Source: Lutjanus erythropterus
Taxonomy: Eukaryota > Chordata > Actinopteri > Lutjaniformes > Lutjanidae
DNA: 64,000 bases
Assembly (NCBI GenBank): GCA_020091685.1
Contig: CM034611.1
Coordinates: 12,685,909-12,749,908, forward strand
Direction of reading: 5' to 3'
The translations under genes were made by a program, and so were the position numbers. Shown here one piece after another: positions 1 through 11,422 of the stretch (position 1 is the stretch's first letter; each line of letters starts with the position of its first letter). The notes below the pieces were generated by a model. It searched no databases. It was given only the letters and a program-made list of their open reading frames with translations, and had not been told where the DNA came from.

Positions 1-1502
1 TACCAGGCCCTTTAGCCTTTTCCTAGGTTATGGAGCCTGGAGGCCGAGCTTTGGCAGGCCTGTGGTCATCGTCTTACTGGACAAGAATTTCCACTTGGCA
101 GCCTGGCAGGCGAACAGTTGTATGAAACTCATGTGTAGCTAGCAGTGGACACAGTGGTGAGATCACACCTTCTTCCAACTTTCCAAGAGACCAGAAAGCA
201 GCTCTAACACTCACAGTTTGATCTCTCTGTACATGTAGAAAAAAACAACAGCAACTGTGCACATTTTTGGTAGTTCTTGCTAATAAATGACAAATTGCTA
301 GTTAATTAAACTTTTGTTAATTATTTTACTGTTAAGTTTCAAAAACTGTTTTTACTGGCTTGATCAACATTTTTTTAAGCAATTGTAAAGTATTATTAAC
401 AAGTTACAACTTAACAATGACCATCCAAGTAGTGTTTATAATCAACTTGTTCTCATTTTCAACTTGTCAACTACAGCAGGTTTGTCAGTGGCCCTATGCT
501 TCACCTAGCGTCAGTTTTGCCCCAGTCGCATTAGCAATTCTAAATATGCAATGCAAAGTAAGTATGCAAAATAAGGCACAAACTTTTCCTGGGTAGGTTT
601 GGGAAAACATCATGCTTAAAATAACTATGCTACTTGGGTGAGTTCAGGTACATAATGTAACATGTGCAAGTTATGTATGTAAGTATGTTGGGTATTGTAA
701 TCATCCTTTGCGACTTTATAATAGCCATTCAATAATTAGGTTTTAAAAAAAAGAATTATCAACCTTTAACAAGGTACTACAAATATCTGACAAAAACACC
801 TGACAAAAAAACACTTACACCCCCTAACATCTGGCTTTTGTCTTTGCAGGGGAAGGGTACAACTGTCATTCCCACAGGCTTTTCATTGACTCCAGCTTTG
901 ATTGGCAGTGATGTAAACATCACAACCAGGTAGACACGGTATTTGCGCCACTTTTTTCGGCCGGAGGCACCAAAGGCTTGCCGCCTCTTTTGCTCCTTTT
1001 TCATACACGTGCTGGTTTGGCTTGACTCTGTGCTTCAGCCCAGCACAGCAGAGTTCTAGGTGTGTGCTGAAACATTTGTCTTTAGTCAAATATCTGAACA
1101 GTGGATAAACATTTTCTCTCCTGTAAATTCTTCACAATAAAAATCCCCCTGTTACTTTGTTATCTAAAAGCTTTTGTGATGAAGCAGCAAAAATAGGAAA
1201 TGTTTTCATCGACTGTAAATTAAAACGACTCCTATCCAGCTGAAAGCAAACATTAAACAGTAAAATAAAGCAGATACCTCAAAGTACAAACAGTGTTGCA
1301 GGGCAGAACGTAAGCTTCAAACCACAGAGATTCAGTTAGAAAAAGTACTGAGCTGAACACAGACTTTTAAAAACCGAGAGGCAAGTGGGTCTATTAGAAA
1401 TGGGAAAAGGGTCAACTGCTTATTTTTAAGCAATCACAAACTGTTAACAGTGATATAACTTATTAATGACTATTATCAAATAGTGTTACTTAACTGTTAT
1501 TA

Positions 1503-1705
1503 TCACAGATCTCTGGCCTGACTGATGATGTAGGCAATCAGACCAACACTGAGGCAAACACTGATACCAGACAGAGTGAGCAGACCAAAGGACAGACTTT
1601 TTCTGATTACGTTTGCAAGGCCATTGCTTTCATAATCCAAAGTCAGCCAGGTGAAATTATACAGCGAGGCAGGGTGTAGTCTCCAGGACGGTGTGTGTTT
1701 GTTTA
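1503..1705 (-). CDS. Possible terminal exon of an unidentified membrane protein
   Basis: An open frame without an internal start, ending TGA at 1,505-1,503 and open back to 1,733. A possible acceptor cctcctcggtcag places an exon start at 1,705. The last 50 residues look protein-like: an N-glycosylation sequon (NFT) after SLY, the acidic patch TLDYES, then KSLSFGLLTLSGISVC and LSVGLIAYIISQARDL at the C-terminus, i.e. one strong transmembrane helix with a five-residue polar tail. The stretch is GC-richer than its surroundings. I do not recognise the family. It lies inside nck1 intron 2 on the same strand, so it could be a nested gene, an alternative terminal exon, an old pseudogene or chance. 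No clear poly(A) signal follows within 250 bases. Confidence 0.25.
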
Positions 1706-4700
1706 CTGACCGAGGAGGAACGTGACTAATTTGTCACAACGCCATACTGAATCTGTTTCACCACAGATAAATTGTTACCGAAAAGTGTCCATGACTCAAG
1801 GAGAGCAGACAAATTTCATGGTAGTGCTGAGAGTCCAACGTCAAATTGCTTCCAGGCAGACCCTGTTATTAGTCTCACACACTGTACATAACTACAGACT
1901 CCAGACAGGGTGTTAAGAGCTGATGTCTGTACGTGGAGGTTAGGTCTAGTTATGCCTCTGTGTAGTGTAAATAACTCAAAGGGAGAACTGCAAAAAGACA
2001 AAATCAGAACATATACCTATAGATAAACATATTTTACACATAGATGGAATAGCCAAATTAGAGAAGACCACAGAACCTGGGTTTGAAGTTTCCTTTGCTC
2101 TCACATACCAACAGTTTACTCATCTTTTGTGTTTAAAATGACACAAAAATGAGAAAAACAATATCTACAGCTAAAATATCACATGTTGAGGTGGAGAACA
2201 TGAACTTGTGCAGGTGCAAGCCCCAGGATGTGTTCTGTGCACAGTTGGAAATGACCTAGTTAGCTCCAAACAAAGGTTAGGGGTCAACACTGCATAAATA
2301 AAGTATTTTTTAGCTCCAGCTGAGAACAGAGACAACTGAGAGCTTAATATTTTATCTCTCTGCCCAGGTAACACAATCCTTATCAGTGTCCCGGGCCAGA
2401 GATTTCATTTGCCACTTCCTCGTGCAGTCACACGAACACTTTGCATTAAAAAAGCACAGAGTAAAGGACTGCTGCATTTGACTAGATGCTCAATCTAAGC
2501 CAAGGTACTAAAAGGAAGTTGGGATTTGACTGCACCGTTATAGGTAGATGATGCTGGGAGAAGATAAGGGTTACTGAGGGCATCTACTTCTCTAAAAGCC
2601 CATCTGTCATGCTGTTGTAGGTTAATAGCTGAGAATTCAGTTGTGTGGCAGTGAGGAACAACCATGAGTTTGTGCTCCGTTTACAATATAGCATCTTACC
2701 AGACTTTCACACCAAATGCGTGGCATTGGTACTGTTTAGAGCAGCACTATCTTCAGTGGTGGACACAACGACATTCTGTTCATTTGATTGCGAGTCCAGT
2801 AAAGCTGAATTTAGGGAACAATCTTTGATCCTTTAAATATGTGGACTAGGGATTAAATGAAAATTGAATCATCATTAAAATGTTTATCATGCTTTGAAAA
2901 ACTTATGGTAAATATTGTATAGTGTCAACCAAAGTTAGCAACGGTGTCTGAGATGCAGGCACAGAGATCACAAAGGACATGATGCCGTTTCAAATGCAAA
3001 TTCAGTGCATTTGAGCAAAACCACAATAATACTGATTACTGTGTTTATATTTTAGCAAATATAGAAAAAGGCATTGCTGTGTTAAGCTGCAGAGCTGTGT
3101 GGCAATGTGGAGGATGTACAGGAGTGTCCATTTGTGCTATGAACATAACTGCTAAGAAACAATCAGAAAATAACATTTTATTTCTCTGATTCACTGGCTT
3201 TCTTGCTACCCACTCTGCCTCCCCATTCAGTCTATATCCACAGCTGCATGCTCTTTCTTTCTTCCTCTCTCTCTCAAGCAATGAACACAAACCAGAGGAA
3301 TCATCTTGGGGGTCACTATTTTGTAGCATCATCTGCAAGCCAGACCCAGACGTCGAAGCTGGGTACATAAGATAAACAAAGCGAAGCCACAACTATAGAG
3401 TATCATCCTGAACTCCACCTGGACAGCACCTTATTTAGAGATCTTTCAGGCTGACTGCAGAGTCTGATTGCCATCTTGTGATAGACCACCGCAGCATGAC
3501 ATTGGGTTGTGTTTGTTCAAAAATTGACATCTCCTCCACCCAGCCCCTCCACCAGTGCAGCCTAAACAGATTATCGCCAATCAAATGAGTGAGATTCCTG
3601 GTGTTTTTGCTGCAGCACCTGATTCTGTCTGAACGTGGTGTTCCAGTCCAGTGGCATTCTGGTATTGACAAGAGGCTGAATGTTTGCAGGAAACACATCT
3701 GACTGCAAGCAAAAAGACAGGTGGACTCAAGTAATGTCAGCATACATATGGTTTCATTTTGGTGGAACATGCTCTAGGCCACAATTTGTCTTGTCAAAAA
3801 AACTCTACATATGGTATAAAAGTTACATAGTTACAATGACTGAGCAGTCTGAGGTCAAACACTTCAGACAGGACTCAGTTGTTGTGATGGACACATCACT
3901 GGTTATTATGAGTGAAGCTGGAAATTATGGGACAGTCCATCTTACCAGCAGGCCACAGTGCTGTCTATACCTGTCACCTTTACCACAACACACACATGTG
4001 AAGACAAGTAAAATTCAGTTAAACACTGAATAGTTAGCCAATTTGGTGCCAAAATAGGGTATTGTGAAAAGGATAAAGGTTCCTTCATACAAACAAAATA
4101 GTTCAAATAACTAACTCCACAATGACTTACATAAACATGTAGTGTAATAGTAGTCGGAGGGAGGTAAAACTAAAAATACACACTATTTTGCCCCCACCCA
4201 CAACAGCTCCCTCAACTCCTCTGTAGCTGAGGGAGCACAGTCCTCCTCCCAGTGCCCATTCTTGATCTCTCCACTTAACTTAACCCTGAACACTGCCAAC
4301 TACATGAACTTTGCATGTGTGTACGCAGATGTTGTGGCTGAGCACTTCCTCCGAAACCACCAAAGCATGCCACCACTACTGCTGCTACCTGGTAAAGGTC
4401 TTTAAGACAGAAGAAACAGTAAATAGTGCTGTTTGCTGGAAACTTTTCTGTTTCGTCACATCACATGCTTTTTCCTGTGCATTTCCTGAGAGAAGGATGG
4501 GGAGGAAGGAAATCATGTTGCGTCAGATGGCAGTAAATCACTGTACACAATGACTGAAGGCCTTAACACGCATATGTTAAACCCCTCTGAAAACTTCACT
4601 TTTTGTTTACAGATGAGGTGCACCAGCGGGAGGAGAAGAAAGTGCCGGTGGAGTTTGTTTGGCTACCAATGACAGACAGGAAGTAGTTTTGTTTTTTAAC

Positions 4701-6633
4701 TCTGGCCTCCCTACGCTGGCTGGCCATCCATTGTCTGCCAGGGCCCTTTCGACCTCTCGGCTTCCCTCCATTCCAGGGCTCTTCCTCTGTGGACGACAAC
4801 ACCCCGCGTCAGACTGTCTGACAGTGTCGGGAACATCCCTGTACTTGAGCAGAACATGATCGCTGGGACAAGTTCAACAGCAGTGAAACAAGAATGAATC
4901 CTAATATTTTAAACAAGTCTCGATCATATCCCAAATTACAATTACAGCAAGGTTGCCTAATTACTATGAAGCAACAGCCATGCCATCACCAGTGAGAAGC
5001 GTGTCCATGGCAATTCAAAGTCTGACAACAATGTGTCACTGGCACTCACCAGACATGTGACGCAACCCAGCAACCTTCAGCCATATGGTCTAGTATGAGA
5101 CTTAAACGTATTAAACGTAATGGCACCACATGCAGTAAGAAAGAGTGAGTCAAACAAGCTAAAAGCGAAGGGACGCAAGAATGAGCTGGCGTGTTCTTCA
5201 ATGGGAATGGGTCTAGGCTGCCTTTTAAGACGACAGCTTCAATCAAGCTGCTAACATGTCTGACTGATGGCTGCACAGGAAACATGCAAAGCTCTTTCAA
5301 CTTCAGCCGTCGTAGACATCAAAAGCAGGCAGCCATCAGTGTCTGTGATGGAGCGGAGGGAGGGATGGAGGCTCGGCACTCCATTTGGTTTTTTACAGCG
5401 TGACTGTCAGAGGCTATGCCAAGTACAAATCTTCCTGACAGTGAAACAAACAGGCGGCTGCATTGATTCCAGCAATTATTTAACTTCCTACTGGTTGTGC
5501 ATCAAGCCAGGTTGTTGTATCTGTGTACGTATGCATCACTGCAGCAACATGAGAATGATGACCTCACTCAAAACTCCTGTTACAGCATCTGTATCTGTAA
5601 AAATGTCCTTACAAACAGGAGCTTTTTTCACTTGACCTATTTTTCTTAACCTCTACTCTGGTGACCCAAATTTAAATTATATTTCATCTTTCCCCTCCCT
5701 TCAGTACAAATGCCTCAGCTCAATACCGAAAGATCTCCTGAACTTTGTCATTTTGTATGACTGTATCATTTAGCTACGTCAGTAAATCAACAGATGTCAT
5801 GACACTAATTGTTCTACTGTAGTGAATGATAAAAAATAACTTAAAAAATATCATTTATTTGTGACCAGCAGGGTCAACTGCAAGTGACTACAGCTGGATG
5901 TCAATTAAAATGTTCTAAAGTGCCAACATGACACCTGAGTTTTTGTACACAAAGCATTTAACTATTAAGGTTAAGGCTTTTAAATGTTAAATGTCCAAAG
6001 ACGTACATTGACTTTGATAACAGTTCATACATTTCTTTCTATACAAATTTTATAAAATCCATTTCCACTAAAAGAAAATTGCATTTCATATTGTGGTACA
6101 ATTACACAGAGGAGAAGACTGTTTGTACTCTGTCCACTTTACTCAACCTGAATAACTGAACTAAGTGAAGAAACTGATAGATTGTAGTTTGCCTAATCAG
6201 AAGAAGGACAAGAAGAAGAAGGGAATAACTGTGTGGTTGACAACAGTGGTACTGGGAAATGGTGGCCAAGTGAGACCTTATTTTGTCTGTGCAAAAGAGC
6301 TGCTAGCCCGGGTCTGATCGCTAGAAACCTAGCCTGAGATTAAAAAATAAACTCTAATCCCACCTCTGGGTGTAATGCTAACATAGTGTTTTCCTCTACA
6401 ATATGACAGCCAATCACAAGAACAGTTAAGTCTTACAGCAAGCAAGTACAAGCATGCTGCGTGCTTATTTGCTCACCGACACTGATGGCAATTTACTCTT
6501 CTGGTATTGAAATTTGGTACCGACTGACAAGGTTTTTCTCAATACTTGATAGGCTCAAAGCAATTCAGTTGGTTTCATAAAAGTTAAATGGTCCAAGACC
6601 CAGCACATATTCATTTATGATAGTAAATTATCT

Positions 6634-7135
6634 TTTGGTTTTGGACTGTTGCTTGGACAAAACAGGACATTTAAAGAGATGACCATGGACTCTGGGAACT
6701 TGTAATGGACATTTTTTCTTTTTGCCATCTTCTGACATTCTGTAGTCTAAGGCTGCCACTAATCATTATCGATTAAGATTAAGATTAAGATTAAGACCCA
6801 TTATTTTCTTGATCAATCAAAAATTATTTTGTCTATAAAATGTCAGACCACTGTGAAAAATGCTGTCACACAGCCCAAGGTGACATCTTCCAATGTCTTG
6901 TTTGGCCCAAGCATCAATAAAAAACATAAAGACGTTCAGTTTACCACATTTGAAACACTGGAGCCAGTAAAAAAGGAGACTAAAATGATTATTCAGTATT
7001 ACAATAGCTGATAAGAATTTTTCTCTCAAATTGACTTATTGCCCTAGCTCTACTAGAGACCAAACAATTCAACAATACATTAAGTAAATAATGTGCACAT
7101 CAATCGATAATGAAAGTAATCATTGGTGTAACAAT
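6634..7135. repeat. Head-to-head pair of a teleost MITE-like repeat
   Basis: A minus-oriented copy (about 6,634-6,748, containing tttggactgttgcttggac) meets a plus-oriented copy starting ggctgccactaatcatta at 6,751 and running to about 7,135 (it includes tctataaaatgtcagacc). This is the widespread teleost repeat that begins gggctgcaactaacgatta. A (GATTAA)n expansion of four units sits at 6,771-6,796. Other copies occur at 14,025, 18,472, 27,600, 47,560 and 48,640. Confidence 0.6.
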
Positions 7136-7680
7136 TGACATGGGAAGCTATGTAGTAAACGTTACCACTTTTCTCTACCAACGTGTTTGCTGTGCTTCAA
7201 CAAGCTCAGACGACTGCTCACTTCCTTTTAAGCAATTCTGAATGACAGAAGACACATGAAAACAAAAAGGAGTAGACAGACTTATGAGAGAAAAACATCT
7301 CAGCCTGTGATGTTGACAACTCTGCTGCAAATCTCCTAATTATGAACATGTCTTTAGCTTCTCTGATTGAGCAGTGGTTTGGAGAAAAGAGGCAGGAGTT
7401 GGGGACAGAGACTTGCCAAAGAGTCCAACAGACAGACCCCCGCACAATGATTCAACTTCCTTCTAACTTCTCACTTCCTCTCTGGCCTGCGCTCCGCCAA
7501 AGCTGAGGGAGAAATGTGGCTCAAATTAGAGTTTCCGCTCGCTGGGGAGGCTGAGAAACAGGAAAACAGGGAGGGGAAAGAAAGAGAGGAGACTAACAGC
7601 TCTCAGTTTACACAAGCGAAAGGTTTGTTAGCTCATCTCTATGTTCTTCTCAGCCCTTAACAGTCTCTGGATTCTTTAGT

Positions 7681-7683
<3 letters not shown>

Positions 7684-7728
<45 letters not shown>

Positions 7729-7729
7729 G
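7684..7729. repeat. (AC)n microsatellite
   Basis: Uninterrupted dinucleotide run of 46 bases, about 23 units. Long enough to be length-polymorphic. Confidence 0.98.
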
Positions 7730-8674
7730 TAGGGGAGATAGGCAGAGACAGGAGATACCACTCAACAGTTACAAGGTGAGATTACAACATGGGTGTGCGC
7801 CAGAGCCTTTTGAAAAAGTGTGTCAGTGTGGCTGTAAAGTATCCACGGCCCCGCGGAGCTGCCGAAGCAATGACATTCCCCTGATAACCGGGCGAGGTGC
7901 AGGAGATGGCAGCCCGGGTCCCATCAATCAGCGGAGAACCCCTTCCTCCTCTCCGCACAATGACTACAGTGTTCTACATGAGCACCCCGCATCCCTTCAA
8001 CTGTAGCTCATGACTGGCGGTGGGTTGGAGGGTGGAGGGGTGGGAGGGGGTGAGCTCGCCCTGAGGGCAGCATAAAAGAAAACAGACTATGTCTTGAAGA
8101 TATTCCTAAACAGGGTGGAGACTGGGGGGGTCTCTAAGCATGATAATGTAATCCAGTGAGTTGCAGCCCACTCACTAGGACAAATGTTAGAGAAAAAAAA
8201 TGAAGTAGGATTACTGTGTGTGTGTACGTGTGTTTAAAAGAAAGAGACAGAGAAGGATTGCTGAGGCAATTACAGGCTTCAGCTCAGCAGAAGGCTTTTC
8301 AAAAAGCATATCCACCCAGTCTTTGCAGCCACTCACACATAGACACAGCCTCAAAAGCTGCTGAGACACCCGCTCTCTGCCGCCCTGCCAGCACTACATG
8401 TTAGCACAAAAATCAGTTTCCTGCCTGCTCTAATTATGACACATTCATTTGGCTAATGTGAAGCTGAAACCAAAGTGAAAAATCAGAAAGGGAAGAAAAA
8501 AGTAACACCCTGACAGCCGCTCCTGCACAGTCAGAGAGAGAAAAAAGAGCCGCTCAAACTTCAGACAAAAGCTCTCCACAACACCACTTGTAAAACAACA
8601 ACACATCAGAACAACTTTAAAAAAAAAAAAGGAAAAAGAAGAAGAAGCTACAGAAGACAAGTTGAAAAACTCAC

Positions 8675-8708
8675 GAAAGAAATGTTTGAATAGGTTAGCC
8701 ATGTCCAT
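8675..8708 (-). CDS. nck1: nck1 alternative first exon (short isoform lacking SH3-1)
   Basis: The minus strand reads MDMANLFKHFF plus one base C, then a perfect donor GTGAGT at 8,674-8,669. The intron phase is 1, the same as that of the main SH3-1 exon. Splicing to the same downstream exon would put C before the two bases that complete a Gly codon in the main form, giving CGN, Arg, so the product would start MDMANLFKHFFR and run into the SH3-1/SH3-2 linker. From memory, human NCK1 has a short isoform of about 313 residues starting in the same way. Such a protein keeps SH3-2, SH3-3 and SH2 but lacks the first SH3, the one that binds CD3-epsilon in T cells. The exon sits inside intron 2, between the main first coding exon and the off-window exons, as expected for an internal promoter. 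The exon assignment comes from sequence and phase only; no transcript was seen. Confidence 0.8.
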
Positions 8709-8960
8709 TTTGGGCTCGCTGTCTCTCCCTGTCTCTTTTCCCGGCCCCTGCTCTCTTCCCACTGCAGCTGTAGAGTTATTCCATGTGAACACCCAGAGAG
8801 CTGGGGCGGATAGCGGAGCAGGGCGGCCCACTCCTGTGACCATGTGGTCAGGCTTGGCCAATGAGAGCGCGGGATAGAGAGGCCTCCGGTTCAGCTCTGG
8901 AAGGCAGAGTACAGAGGCCTCATGGAAAGGGGAAGAAGGAGGGAGGAAAGGAGGGGGGCT
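8709..8960 (-). promoter_or_regulatory. nck1: Putative internal nck1 promoter and 5' UTR
   Basis: A locally GC-rich stretch lies immediately upstream, in the minus sense, of the alternative first exon. It holds several CpGs, a CCAAT pentamer on the plus strand at about 8,858-8,862 and no clear TATA box. An in-frame upstream ATG at 8,843-8,841 would add 45 residues if transcription began above it; I think the MDMAN start is used because that is the conserved N-terminus. The transcription start cannot be fixed from sequence. Confidence 0.45.
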
Positions 8961-9218
8961 GAAGCTCAGACTCAGAGAAAGAAAAGAGATGAAAGAAGAG
9001 ATATATAGAGGGAAAGTAAAGCAGCTATTCTGTCAAAAATTAGCAGCAGGGTGGCATTTGTAAAAGTATATTGATCTCGAAAATAAAATATACTCAGTTT
9101 GGATCTGTGAGGAGACTTCCAACGGCTGAGTGAGTCAGTGTCACATGACTGCAGTTGTTTGTAGAGACACTCATAACTTTACAACAAACCCAGGAAACAT
9201 GAGTCCTCAAACACAGAA

Positions 9219-9237
9219 ACACACACACACACACACA
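9219..9237. repeat. Short (AC)n run
   Basis: About nine dinucleotide units, in a region otherwise rich in CA dinucleotides (9,210-9,260). Confidence 0.9.
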
Positions 9238-9852
9238 GACACACTCACACTCCAAAACACAGCCATCTGCAGACGGATCATACACTCACACATTCTTTCA
9301 AACGATGACACCACTCCACACCCAGCAACTGGCTTGTTTCAAAAAGGAAAAAAAAAAATGGAAAGAGAGATAGATTTTTTTCCTCCCACATACATAACAT
9401 ATGAAAATGTGGTCATCTTATTGTTCTCCCACACACATATACAAGAAAAGCACGCACCACCCACGACCGGCCAGTTAAAATGTCTTAAATCTACTTATAG
9501 ATCATAAAAAAGGAGAAATGAAGGTGAAGTATTTACAAGCTTTCTATGATTGTATTAGTGTTTAATGGGGTCCAGTTTCGCCTCAACTCATGTTTTACAT
9601 TAGTTTCTGTTTTATTGGGTTTATGTGTGAGACCTGAGCCTGTGTGTGTATGTGTGTGTCATTCATGCAGCTGTTCACCTGAGGTTATTTGATCGATGAT
9701 GTAGTGACAGGTGGGAGGCTGTCGGGAGGCTCATGGTTGAGCTGCTTGACAACACATTCCCCCTCCCAACCACACACACACAACACATAACAGATAAATA
9801 AACCTACACACTTCAGGGCAAAACAAACTGGACAGACTGATAGTGTAGCAGT

Positions 9853-10520
9853 TAAAGGGATGGTTCAAATTTTTTTGAAGCTGTAAGAGGCACTTATCCA
9901 CAGTCAATGTATTAATTACAGGAGATGGTGATCAGCACTCCGCCAGTTTGGAAAAGCAGCAGGAGTACCGCTGTAGGAACCTAAGCAATGTACTGTTGCG
10001 GACAAGGTCAGCAACAAAACAGACTGTATTTTAGCCAGTAAAAAAAAATCAATATCTGTTTAAGTGTATACTATATTTACAATATTTTCACCATTTCACC
10101 TTGCTGTCAGACAACATTTTCTGATGGGAAACTACAAATATTTACCAAAATAACGCTCTCTCTCTTTAAAGCCACCAGACTCCTTTGGCAAAATTTAACT
10201 TTGCAGAACATGGTAGGTGCTGGTCTACTGCTGCCTGGCTTAGTTAGCTTGTTTGTGTTATTGTGTGACTTTGGTGTTTGGGGATTAGTTTGGATTCACC
10301 AAAAACACACAATAACACAAAGATGCAAACAGATGGAGGCAGTGGTAGACCAGCATCTCCTGTGTTCTGAGAGGTAAAATAATGATTTTGACAATGGTTT
10401 GGAGGTGGCTTTGGAGAGAGCTATATTTGGCTTATATTACATTGGCTTCCTATCAGAGAAGGCTGTCCGACAACAAGGTAAAGCAGTGACTATATTGTCT
10501 ATTTTTGACTGTTTATTTTC
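9853..10520. repeat. Long foldback (inverted-arm) non-autonomous element
   Basis: Begins aaagggatggttcaaatttt, a motif I associate with an abundant teleost repeat. The inner arms are clearly inverted: gctggtctactgctgcc near 10,219 pairs with ggcagtggtagaccagc near 10,340, and ttgtgttattgtgtgac pairs with cacacaataacacaaag. Pairing continues outward (ccttgctgtcagacaac near 10,100 against gtccgacaacaaggtaaag near 10,466) to about 10,050 and 10,515. No transposase frame is present. Confidence 0.6.
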
Positions 10521-11344
10521 TTAATTTTTGGCTAGTCTAAATTTAAATTTTTGTTTAATTGACAGGGAAATTAGTCGCCAGGAACATCTCTAGCTAAAAA
10601 ACATTTTTCACAGACAAGTCAACTATCAAAACCACAACTGTGCATCATTATAAACTAGTCATTCATCTTTAATTTTAAGAAAATTTAAGGTATTTAGAGA
10701 AGGAAAGATTTTCGCTATCCACTCCCATCCACTTGCAGTCATGTTGTTCCTGCAGTCAAACATGATCTCCAGCTCAGACAAGCTCGCTGGGGATTTAGTC
10801 CAATCAGAATGCGGCTTATTTGTAAAGAGTCTCTCAGAGTCAATCAAGGACTAGGTATCCCCAAGTTAGTCACACCTACATTAGTTAACCTGTTAGTGGT
10901 TGTATTTGAGACCTTTTTGACAAGAAATGTGATCTCTTGGGAGTAGCTGATGACTAGTAAAATGCAGCAGTCATGAAGGCCCTAATGCTGACCCTGTCCA
11001 CAGCAGTACATTGCTAAGCTTCCCTGCTTCTCCAAGCTGGGGGCAAGCCGACTGCCATCCACAGTAGATATTACCCAACTATGGATAAGAATCTCAAACA
11101 AACCCAGTTAAAATAATCCAATCTATCCCTTTATACAATTTATATCCTCAAGTCGAGGAATAACAAATAGGAAAAGTCTTGTGGAATTAAGTCTCTGTAA
11201 TCAGGGAGATGGCTAAAAGGGCAAAAAGTGAATGAGCTGTATGTAAACAAATAGCTACAGTGAAGAGGCCTTTTCCTGCCCTTGTATTTTTCAGAGCATT
11301 TCAGCACACAGCCCTGTCCAAATGTCACCAGTCTCTTCTTGCCA

Positions 11345-11346
<2 letters not shown>

Positions 11347-11420
<74 letters not shown>
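11347..11420. repeat. Long (AC)n microsatellite
   Basis: Perfect dinucleotide run of 74 bases, 37 units, the longest in the window. It generates spurious Cys/Val and Thr/His open frames on both strands, which are not genes. Confidence 0.98.

Positions 11421-11422
<2 letters not shown>

Larger units (their letters stand above)
1..8674. other. nck1 intron 2, left part (to window edge)
   Basis: Apart from the items listed separately (the 1,503-1,705 frame, the inverted repeat pair at 6,634-7,135, the AC repeat at 7,684), I see no gene. Short open frames here lack domains, codon bias and consistent splice sites. A GC-richer unique block at 7,830-7,990 lies about 0.7 kb downstream of the alternative exon and could be regulatory. 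The SH3-2/SH3-3/SH2 exons of nck1 are absent, so the gene continues off the left edge. Confidence 0.6.

Noticed and set aside
850..928. Plus-strand internal exon between tttgtctttgcag and ccag|gtagac
   Set aside because: A 79-base frame (GKGTTVIPTGFSLTPAL...) fits splice signals, but there is no partner exon or recognisable domain. A minus-strand frame over the same bases looks equally coding-like.
777..1089. Minus-strand basic peptide (KKEQKRRQAFGASGRKKWRKY)
   Set aside because: No family recognised, two overlapping minus frames are open, and it lies beyond the stop of the 1,503 frame, so it cannot be the same gene.
4613..4687. Plus-strand terminal exon after tttttgtttacag, reading EVHQREEKKVPVEFVWLPM then a stop
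   Set aside because: The acceptor and the charged peptide look plausible, but no upstream plus-strand exon, poly(A) signal or family match was found; 23 codons can be chance.
8445..8674. Extension of the MDMAN frame beyond residue 12 into Phe/Ser-rich sequence
   Set aside because: The frame crosses a perfect splice donor at 8,674; the extension is intron read-through with low-complexity Phe and Ser runs.
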